DNA of 5,640 bases. Origin: a bacterium. Its GTDB lineage: Bacteria > Vulcanimicrobiota > Xenobia > RGZZ01. The first letter of the stretch is position 1. Every line of letters starts with the position of its first letter. The translations under genes were made by a program, and so were the position numbers. Below are positions 1 to 5,223 of the stretch, piece by piece. The stretch spans positions 1-5,640 of the forward strand of contig JAJXVI010000193.1 of the NCBI GenBank assembly GCA_021782195.1, given 5' to 3'. Under the pieces are notes generated by a model. The model searched no databases. It was not told the origin of the DNA and worked only from the letters and a program-made list of their open reading frames with translations.

Positions 1-1814
1 GCCACGATGGCGAGACCGAGTCCGGTGCCGCGCGAGGAGCCCTTGCGGCGCGTGTCCTGTCCACGGAAGAACCGCTCGAAGAGAAACGGGAGTTCTTCCG
101 CGGGTATTCCCTGGCCGCTATCTCGGATGCAGACTTCCCAGTCGGTGGCCGTGGCATCGGTGGAGACTTGCACATTTCCGCCTGAGGGCGTGTACTTGAT
201 GGCGTTGTCCACCAGATTCAAGGCGATCTGTTTGAAGCGATCCGGGTCGGCTTCAATGCGGGCGTCCGTTCTCTTTCCGCATTCCCACTCGAGCGAGATG
301 CCGACCCGTCTCGCGTGCGCTGCCATCCCGTCCATGGTTTCATCCAGCACCGTATCGGGCGCAATCACCCCCATGTCAAGCGACATCTTTCGAGAACGCA
401 GTCGAGACAGTTCGAGGATGTCGTCAACGAGACGCGCGAGCCGGTCAGTTTCGCGATCAATCACTTCGAGCGAGCGGCGAAGCTCCGCGTCATTGACCAC
501 GAGCGTGTTGTCGAGTTGGTGCGAGGCGAACCCCTTGATGATGGTAAGGGGTGTGCGAAGCTCGTGTGATACGGACCCGAAAAACTGCACACGTGCTTCC
601 TCAAGTCTCCGCAATTCAGTAACGTCGTGAAGTACGACCATTGTTCCCAGGTGCTGGTGGAGTTCGTCTTCAAACGGGAGCAGATAGAACTTCACGGTGC
701 GGTTTCCGAGTTCTCCCTCCCGACTCTGTCGTTGCTTGCTTGCGAGACACTCGGTGAGTTCGTGCGAGAGATCGAGCGGGCGGCACAGTTCGTCGAGTGG
801 CTGTCCGATTGCGACGTCGGCCCGGGTGGCAAGCATGATTTCCGCAACGCGGTTGAGAAACTGCACGCGGTGGTCGCGGTCCAGCGCCACCACCCCGTCA
901 AGGAGCGTTGCCAGGAGGCTGTTCATGGTGTTCTTCTGCCCCACGATCTGACCGATCCGAGACTCGAGTTCCATGGCCATGTGGTTGATGGCAGCGCCAA
1001 GGCGACCCAGTTCGTCGCCTCCGACGGCCACGCGGTGCGAGAGGTCGCCTCCGGCGATGCGGTCTGCCGCGCCTCGCAATCGTTCGATGGGCCCTGTGAT
1101 TGTTTTCGAGAGAAGCAGGGACACGCCCAGGGAGGCCAGTATCGACACGACCAGCGCCATCCCCATCAGGCGGCGAATGTCTGAGGTCATCACCCGGTCA
1201 GCAATCACCGTCGAGACGTCGACCACTCCGTCCAGGCGGTCTGCTTCGCCAAGTGGCACCGTTACGTGCACGATCTGCGCGTGAACGGGGCCTGTCGGTG
1301 CAGGGTGACCGGTTTGTGTGGAGACATGGTCGGTCTGCCGCGGGTGGCGAGGCCGAAGGTATGGGGGCGGCTTCCCTTCCGGGCTGACACTTTGCGCGGC
1401 GGGTTCGGGTTGGTTGATGAGCACGTCCTCGACCCAGGTCCGCTGTTGTCCGCGCAGGGCCTCTCGTCCCTCGGGGGGGAGCGTCGGGGGAGGGTCAGGC
1501 AGTCGCTTGCGTCGAGTATCGGCGATCAGGGTTCCTTCCGTGTCGTACAACCTGACGCGCGTCGCTTCCACGTCGGCGAATTCACGACGCAGATCGTCGG
1601 CAATCATGAGCAGGTTGCCGTTTGCATACATCGAGTTGTCGCGGATCAGATTGCTCAGGACGCGGCTCTCGGCGACGAGTTGCTGTTCAGTTCGTCGGTC
1701 CACGTAGTCGCGGAAGCGTGGCAGAAAGAACATGTACGTGACGGTCGTGGAAAAAAAGATCAACACCAGATAGGTGAGGATCAGACGCACGCCAATCGAC
1801 CGTACCACGCTCAT
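1..1814 (-). CDS. Sensor histidine kinase, PhoR/ResE/WalK type (3' end cut by window edge)
   Basis: Membrane sensor kinase that would autophosphorylate on histidine and pass the phosphate to the response regulator encoded just upstream. Translating the minus strand from ATG at 1814 gives 604 codons open to base 1. Visible in order: TM1 about residues 11-31; an extracytoplasmic sensor about 32-216, with a stretch (RLYDTEGTLIADTR) resembling Cache/PDC sensors; TM2 about 217-235; HAMP about 236-288; PAS about 293-395; HisKA with the H-box SHELRTPLT and phospho-accepting His417; HATPase with N-box LNLVDNAIKYTP (Asn537), G1 DSGQGIP (Asp565) and G2 GTGLGLAIV (596-604). Probably only some tens of residues are missing. 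The sensor holds a Pro/His-rich segment at about 134-178. The start is backed by a strong Shine-Dalgarno; an in-frame ATG at 1856 would add 14 residues but lacks one. It lies 83 nt after the regulator, in phoB-phoR order. The signal sensed is unknown. Confidence 0.95.
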   Translation of the reverse strand, partial: MSVVRSIGVRLILTYLVLIFFSTTVTYMFFLPRFRDYVDRRTEQQLVAESRVLSNLIRDNSMYANGNLLMIADDLRREFADVEATRVRLYDTEGTLIADTRRKRLPDPPPTLPPEGREALRGQQRTWVEDVLINQPEPAAQSVSPEGKPPPYLRPRHPRQTDHVSTQTGHPAPTGPVHAQIVHVTVPLGEADRLDGVVDVSTVIADRVMTSDIRRLMGMALVVSILASLGVSLLLSKTITGPIERLRGAADRIAGGDLSHRVAVGGDELGRLGAAINHMAMELESRIGQIVGQKNTMNSLLATLLDGVVALDRDHRVQFLNRVAEIMLATRADVAIGQPLDELCRPLDLSHELTECLASKQRQSREGELGNRTVKFYLLPFEDELHQHLGTMVVLHDVTELRRLEEARVQFFGSVSHELRTPLTIIKGFASHQLDNTLVVNDAELRRSLEVIDRETDRLARLVDDILELSRLRSRKMSLDMGVIAPDTVLDETMDGMAAHARRVGISLEWECGKRTDARIEADPDRFKQIALNLVDNAIKYTPSGGNVQVSTDATATDWEVCIRDSGQGIPAEELPFLFERFFRGQDTRRKGSSRGTGLGLAIV

Positions 1815-1822
1815 TTCTCGGA

Positions 1823-1830
1823 CTTCCTTC
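1823..1830 (-). promoter_or_regulatory. Ribosome binding site deciding the histidine kinase start
   Basis: On the minus strand GAAGGAAG lies 8 nt before the ATG at 1814. The alternative in-frame ATG at 1856 has no purine-rich match in front of it, and an in-frame TGA at 1880 closes the frame above that. This favours 1814 as the true start, which also places the first membrane segment close to the N-terminus as is usual for the family. Confidence 0.6.
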
Positions 1831-1897
1831 AGGGGAACTGTCGTGGGTCCTGCCATGGCTTGCGTGGACAGGCCGCATCATCGGCGTGACAGATGGT

Positions 1898-2587
1898 TCA
1901 GCGCGACAGGGTTTCCGACAGTTTATAGCCTTTGCCCCATATGGTCTGGATGTAGCGACTCCGCTTCTCTCCAAGTTTTTCACGGAGGTAGCGCACGTGT
2001 ACGTCGACAGAGCGTATGTCGTACGCTCCCGACCCCCAGACTTCGTCAAGCAGCTCCTGGCGGGTGAAAAGGCGGTTCGGGTGGCGGACCAGAAAGAGAA
2101 GCAGGTCGTACTCCTTCGGCGTGAGCATCGCAACTTCGCCTGCAACGAGCGCGCGTCGACGCGCCATGTCGATGGCAATGTCACGGAACGAGACGGTGGC
2201 CGAACTGCCGGCTTCGCGTACTTTTCGTGTGCGCTCAAGCATTCGGCGGACCCGGGCGATCAGTTCCTTCGGATTGAACGGTTTGACCACATAGTCGTCG
2301 GAACCCAGGCCAAGGCCGCGAATTTTGTCCTCGTCGTCACCGCGCGCGGTCACCATGATGATCGGAAGCTCAGAAAATTCACGAATCCGTCGGCATACCT
2401 CAAACCCGTCGATGTCGGGAAGGCCGACATCAAGCAGCACGAGATCCACCGGGCCGCTGCGCACGCTTGCGATGGCGTCTCGCCCGTTGCCAGCCTTGAC
2501 CACCGTGTATTTTTCTCGTTGCAGGCTCATTTCGAGAAACTCGACGATGCCTTCTTCGTCGTCGACGACAAGAACCGTCTCAGCCAT
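1898..2587 (-). CDS. OmpR/PhoB-family response regulator
   Basis: DNA-binding transcription regulator, the likely partner of the histidine kinase downstream. At 229 residues it has the normal length for the family. The receiver domain (about 3-118) carries every canonical residue: Asp9 and Asp10 of the acidic pocket, phospho-acceptor Asp53 in LLDVGLPDIDG, Thr80 in MVTAR, Tyr99, and Lys102 in VKPFNPKEL. The winged-helix effector domain (about 128-226) contains LTPKEYDLLLFLVRHP, the recognition-helix region SVDVHVRYLREKLG and the closing wing IQTIWGKGYKL. A perfect GGAGGT Shine-Dalgarno (2601-2596) sits 8 nt before the ATG. It is transcribed away from the phosphodiesterase gene, so it may control both itself and the divergent genes through the shared spacer. 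PhoB/PhoP-like is the closest description, but OmpR-family members are too similar to assign the stimulus from sequence alone. Confidence 0.96.
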   Translation of the reverse strand: MAETVLVVDDEEGIVEFLEMSLQREKYTVVKAGNGRDAIASVRSGPVDLVLLDVGLPDIDGFEVCRRIREFSELPIIMVTARGDDEDKIRGLGLGSDDYVVKPFNPKELIARVRRMLERTRKVREAGSSATVSFRDIAIDMARRRALVAGEVAMLTPKEYDLLLFLVRHPNRLFTRQELLDEVWGSGAYDIRSVDVHVRYLREKLGEKRSRYIQTIWGKGYKLSETLSR

Positions 2588-2608
2588 CCCCTCGAACCTC
2601 CGACCTCA

Positions 2609-2624
2609 ACGCGTGTCACGCGTG
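2609..2624. repeat. Direct repeat ACGCGTG-TC-ACGCGTG
   Basis: Two identical 7-bp units are separated by 2 bp, a period of 9 bp. The second unit also completes the 8-bp palindrome CACGCGTG (2617-2624). It lies just upstream of the regulator's Shine-Dalgarno. OmpR-family regulators bind short direct repeats, so an autoregulatory site is possible, although their usual period is nearer 10-11 bp. In GC-rich DNA chance occurrence remains possible. Confidence 0.4.
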
Positions 2625-2716
2625 GAATGGGCGCCACATCCGGGTGTGTTCCCCTTGCGGTGCGGGTGCATTCTCCTTGCCCTGACCATGCTCCTACGCA
2701 CGCGAAGGGGTCTTCG

Positions 2717-2722
2717 TATACT
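2717..2722 (+). promoter_or_regulatory. Possible -10 box for the phosphodiesterase gene
   Basis: TATACT matches the bacterial -10 consensus in five of six positions and stands out in GC-rich surroundings, 38 nt before the ATG. The overlapping GTATAC is palindromic, so the minus strand offers TATACG at the same place. There is no good TTGACA-like hexamer 16-18 bp upstream. The call is tentative; an activator-dependent promoter would fit a poor -35. Confidence 0.25.
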
Positions 2723-2760
2723 GGCAGGGGGTAACAGACCGTCAGGCGAAGCCTCCGTCC

Positions 2761-3522
2761 ATGAGCACCGTCAACTGCGCCCACCGTGGCGCCTCCTCCC
2801 TGGCTCCTGAGAACACCATGGCCGCCTATCTCCTGGCGATTGAACAGGGCGCGCGCATGATCGAGCTCGACGTGCGCCTGACCGAAGACGGGCACGTCGT
2901 CGTTTTCCACGATCCCGATCTTTTGCGAACCACCGATGGCAGGGGGCGGGTCGAGGCGTCAACGCTTGCGTACCTGCGCGGACTTGACGCGGGGAGCTGG
3001 TTCGCACCACGTTTTGCCGGCGAGCGGATTCCGGTTCTCGAGGAAGTGCTGGATCTCGCCAGTGCCCGTGACATCCGCATCGACGTGGAATTGAAGTTCA
3101 ATGAACCGTTCAAGTACGGTCTCTGTCACGCGACCGGGCGTTTGCTTGCGTCGAAGTCGGCGTTTTCACGTTGTGTGGTGACCTCGTTTGACCACGACGC
3201 CCTGTCCTGTTTTCGAGAGGAGTTTCCTCAGGCTTCGGTGGCACGTCTGTATGACACGCACGCTCCTTCCGTGGCAGATCTTGAAAATGGCTGGTCCTCC
3301 GCCGCTGTCTACCATGCGCTGACCGACGCGGCGCTGGTCTCTCGCGTGCACGAGGCTGGTGGCGAGATCCATGTCTGGACGGTGGATGACCCCGTGGAGA
3401 TGCGTCGCCTGATTGAGCTTGGGGTTGATACGGTCATGTCAAACACTCCTGCCGTTCTCCAGGCCGTTCTTGACCGGCACGTCGCCGGGGTGGCAGGAGA
3501 AGGGCAGGCGAACCAGAAGTAG
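2761..3522 (+). CDS. Glycerophosphodiester phosphodiesterase (GDPD/UgpQ-like)
   Basis: Hydrolyses glycerophosphodiesters, such as deacylated phospholipid headgroups, to sn-glycerol-3-phosphate and the corresponding alcohol. Its 253 residues are typical of the bacterial UgpQ-like TIM-barrel family. Diagnostic residues are in place: His8-Arg9 in AHRGASSLAPENT with Glu17; Glu35 and Asp37 in MIELDVRLTEDG (metal ligands in the family); catalytic His50 in VVVFHDPDLLRTTDG; Glu110 and Lys112 in DVELKF; SFDH at 142-145; and the C-terminal signature HVWTVDDP with Trp206 followed by GVDTVMSNTP. There is no signal peptide or membrane segment, so it should be cytoplasmic and act on imported substrates, unlike periplasmic GlpQ. 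ATG 2761 is the only reasonable start because the HRG motif begins at residue 8 and no start codon lies just upstream. Its Shine-Dalgarno is weak (AGGCGA, 11 nt away). It heads the plus-strand block. Confidence 0.95.
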   Translation: MSTVNCAHRGASSLAPENTMAAYLLAIEQGARMIELDVRLTEDGHVVVFHDPDLLRTTDGRGRVEASTLAYLRGLDAGSWFAPRFAGERIPVLEEVLDLASARDIRIDVELKFNEPFKYGLCHATGRLLASKSAFSRCVVTSFDHDALSCFREEFPQASVARLYDTHAPSVADLENGWSSAAVYHALTDAALVSRVHEAGGEIHVWTVDDPVEMRRLIELGVDTVMSNTPAVLQAVLDRHVAGVAGEGQANQK

Positions 3523-3544
3523 CGGAGGCCTCTGCAACCGCGGC

Positions 3545-3680
3545 CGTTGGCGACTCAACGCCCTCGCCGCTCCCGGCCGCAATCCACCAACGGGTCGCGC
3601 GACCAGGACCGGTGCGCTCGCGTTGGCGCGCCCTTTCTCACTCCCACGATGCGGTGCACCGGCCCTCGACCTGCGCAACG
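3545..3680. repeat. Five CGTTG/CAACG elements with alternative pairings
   Basis: CGTTG occurs at 3545-3549 and 3621-3625, and its complement CAACG at 3556-3560, 3588-3592 and 3676-3680. The first pair can form a 5-bp hairpin with a 6-nt loop. CCAACG at 3587-3592 can instead pair over six bases with CGTTGG at 3545-3550 or at 3621-3626, and the octamer CGTTGGCG is repeated exactly (3545-3552, 3621-3628). The pairings are mutually exclusive, which is a feature of attenuators, but short GC-rich stems also arise by chance. Confidence 0.4.
3593..3604. repeat. 12-bp perfect palindrome GGTCGCGCGACC
   Basis: This perfect dyad lies inside the arm formed by CCAACG (3587-3592) and CGTTGG (3621-3626). 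It could be an operator for a dimeric regulator or the core of an RNA stem. A second palindrome, CGGTGCACCG, lies at 3652-3661, nearer the kinase start. No regulator family can be named from these alone. Confidence 0.4.
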
Positions 3681-3685
3681 ACGTG

Positions 3686-3693
3686 AAAAGGGG
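3686..3693 (+). promoter_or_regulatory. Ribosome binding site for glpK, pointing to a CTG start
   Basis: AAAAGGGG lies 9 nt before CTG 3703. It is the best Shine-Dalgarno-like purine tract near the start of the conserved GlpK sequence. No ATG, GTG or TTG in the kinase frame lies between it and the conserved core, which leaves CTG as the only codon at the right distance. Confidence 0.5.
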
Positions 3694-3702
3694 AAACGTA
3701 CC

Positions 3703-5220
3703 CTGTCTCAATCGCTCGTTCTTGCCCTCGATCAGGGAACGACTGGATCTACCGCACTGCTGGTCGACCGGAACCTGTGCCTGCGCGGCAAGGGATACCG
3801 CGAGTTCAGACAGTCTTTCCCACGACCCGGATATGTCGAACACGATCCGAACGATCTGTGGACCTCCCTCGTAGACGCCGCCCACGAGGCGCTGCGCACT
3901 GCAGGTGCTTCCTGTTCCGACGTTGCAGCAGTGGGGCTTACGAACCAGCGCGAGACGACGCTTCTGTGGGACAGGGAGACCGGCGCGCCCGTGCACCCGG
4001 CAATTGTCTGGCAGTGCCGTCGCAGTGCTGGGATCTGCGAAAACTGGCGCGCCGCCGGTCTCGGGGTACGTGTGCGCGAGAAGACCGGGCTTGAACTTGA
4101 CGCCTATTTTTCGGCGTCGAAGATCCGCTGGTTGCTCGATCACGTGCCCGGACTCGAGAAGCGCGCGCGTCGTGGTCAGATAGCCTTCGGAACTGTTGAT
4201 AGCTGGTTGCTCTGGAAGTTGACGCAAGGGCGCGTGCACGCAACCGATACCACCAACGCCTCGCGGACGATGCTCTTCAACATCCACACGCTGCAGTGGG
4301 ACCCGGAACTTCTCGCGGCGTTCAACCTTCCCCCCGAACTCCTGCCGGTTGTGCAGCCGTCCGGGTCGGTGTTTGGTCGAGCCACCTCCCCCGAACTTGG
4401 TGGTGACATTCCGGTGGCCGGGGTCTTTGGTGACCAGCACGCCGCGCTGTTCGGGCAGGGATGCTGGTCACGGGGCCTCGCCAAGAACACCTACGGCACG
4501 GGCTGTTTCCTCGTCCTGAACACGGGATGCGAGGCTGTGGCTTCATCGCACAACCTGCTGACCACGCTGGCCTGGCAACGTGCGGGCGAGCCCGCGCAGT
4601 ACGCGCTCGAGGGAAGCGTGTTTTCCGCCGGGTCCGCGGTGCAGTGGTTGCGTGACGGACTCGGCATCATTCGGGAAGCCGCCGAGACCGATTCGCTGGC
4701 ACGTAGCGTCTCCGACAACGGAGGGGTCTACCTGGTCCCCGCCTTCAGCGGTCTCGGTGCTCCGTACTGGGACATGTATGCCCGTGGCACGGTCGTTGGA
4801 CTCACGCGTGATTCCTCGCGTGCACATCTGGCTCGAGCGGTTCTGGAGGCCGTGGCCTGGCAGACCCGCGACCTGCTCGAGGCGATGAGGCTGGATGTCG
4901 GACACGAGCCGGGCGCACTGCGCGTCGACGGCGGAATGGTCGCCAATGACTTTCTCATGCAGTTCCAGGCAGACGCACTGGGCGTGCCCGTGGTTCGTCC
5001 CGTATTGACCGAGTCGACCGCGTTGGGCGCCGGTCTTCTTGCCGGACTCACCGTGGGGGTGTGGAGCGATCCCCGTGACATCGCTCAACGGATGAAGGTG
5101 GACCGCGTGTTCGAGCCACACTGGTCCGCAGACCGCCGCGAGTCGCAATACGCGCAGTGGGGGCGTGCAGTGGAACGTTCGCGTCGATGGGTCTTGCGAG
5201 AAGAAGAGGTGAAGGGATAA
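3703..5220 (+). CDS. glpK: Glycerol kinase
   Basis: Phosphorylates glycerol with ATP to sn-glycerol-3-phosphate in the cytoplasm; FGGY kinase family. From CTG 3703 it is 505 residues, the usual GlpK length. The N-terminal phosphate-binding loop reads LALDQGTTGST. The glycerol-contacting residues of E. coli GlpK are all present: Arg83 and Glu84 in NQRETT, Trp103 in VWQCRR, Tyr135 in YFSASKIRWLLDH (which also fits the first FGGY signature), and Asp244 in FGDQHAALFGQG. The second FGGY signature is GTVVGLTRDSSRAHLARAVL, and the nucleotide-binding DGGMVANDFLMQFQAD follows. Near-identical numbering to E. coli supports this start; ATG 3649 or TTG 3547 would add 18 or 52 Arg-rich residues without a ribosome site. 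The loop that carries the HPr-phosphorylated histidine in enterococcal GlpK has none here, so PTS control by that route is unlikely. The gene is followed 3 nt later by a transporter binding protein. Confidence 0.96.
   Translation: MSQSLVLALDQGTTGSTALLVDRNLCLRGKGYREFRQSFPRPGYVEHDPNDLWTSLVDAAHEALRTAGASCSDVAAVGLTNQRETTLLWDRETGAPVHPAIVWQCRRSAGICENWRAAGLGVRVREKTGLELDAYFSASKIRWLLDHVPGLEKRARRGQIAFGTVDSWLLWKLTQGRVHATDTTNASRTMLFNIHTLQWDPELLAAFNLPPELLPVVQPSGSVFGRATSPELGGDIPVAGVFGDQHAALFGQGCWSRGLAKNTYGTGCFLVLNTGCEAVASSHNLLTTLAWQRAGEPAQYALEGSVFSAGSAVQWLRDGLGIIREAAETDSLARSVSDNGGVYLVPAFSGLGAPYWDMYARGTVVGLTRDSSRAHLARAVLEAVAWQTRDLLEAMRLDVGHEPGALRVDGGMVANDFLMQFQADALGVPVVRPVLTESTALGAGLLAGLTVGVWSDPRDIAQRMKVDRVFEPHWSADRRESQYAQWGRAVERSRRWVLREEEVKG
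5206..5217 (+). promoter_or_regulatory. Ribosome binding site of the binding-protein gene inside the glpK 3' end
   Basis: GAGGT (5206-5210) and AAGGGA (5212-5217) both lie within the last codons of glpK, 13 and 6 nt before ATG 5224. With only 3 nt between the glpK stop and this ATG, translation of the two genes is probably coupled. Confidence 0.55.
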
Positions 5221-5223
5221 TCG

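Larger units (their letters stand above)
2588..2760. promoter_or_regulatory. Divergent intergenic region between the two-component genes and the phosphodiesterase
   Basis: This spacer of 173 bp separates two genes transcribed in opposite directions, so promoters for both must lie in or near it. It contains a direct repeat close to the regulator start (2609-2624), two CCTTGC copies 22 bp apart (2653-2658 and 2675-2680), a short inverted repeat CGAAG-GGGT-CTTCG (2703-2716), and a TATACT box just after that. I found no convincing -35 element at normal spacing on either strand, and no recognisable E. coli Pho box. No small gene is supported here. Confidence 0.6.
3523..3702 (+). other. Spacer between the phosphodiesterase and glpK, likely untranslated
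   Basis: The 180 nt are in frame with glpK and contain no stop, so a TTG at 3547 or an ATG at 3649 could in principle extend the kinase. The translation would be an Arg/Pro-rich string unlike any GlpK N-terminus. Neither codon has a properly spaced ribosome site: GGAGG at 3524-3528 is 18 nt from the TTG, and the ATG has none. I read the stretch as leader DNA. It contains several short repeats and palindromes, listed separately. No hairpin followed by a T-run was seen, so readthrough from the phosphodiesterase gene is possible. Confidence 0.6.

Noticed and set aside
7..630. Ser/Arg-rich plus-strand open frame of 207 codons
   Set aside because: It is antisense to the ATPase and HisKA domains of the histidine kinase, whose catalytic motifs are all intact.
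1815..1897. Terminator or small gene between regulator and kinase
   Set aside because: Only a 4-bp stem (1872-1885) with no T-run; the gap is short, consistent with a single transcript.
1886..2734. Open frame of 282 codons on the plus strand opposite the response regulator
   Set aside because: It mirrors the complete OmpR-family gene on the other strand and crosses the divergent promoter spacer; no recognisable domain.
3547..3702. N-terminal extension of glycerol kinase from TTG 3547 or ATG 3649
   Set aside because: No spaced ribosome site, composition unlike the rest of the protein, and GlpK numbering already matches E. coli from CTG 3703.
3523..3702. Intrinsic terminator after the phosphodiesterase gene
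   Set aside because: Palindromes are present, but none is followed by a T-rich tract on either strand.
3439..4440. Long open frame of 333 codons on the minus strand opposite glpK
   Set aside because: It lies opposite an unambiguous glycerol kinase, has no family motif, and is Arg/Gly/Pro-rich as expected for an antisense shadow in GC-rich DNA.
4543..5148. Open frame of 201 codons on the minus strand opposite the glpK 3' half
   Set aside because: Shadow of the kinase C-terminal domain, with no motif and no ribosome site of note.
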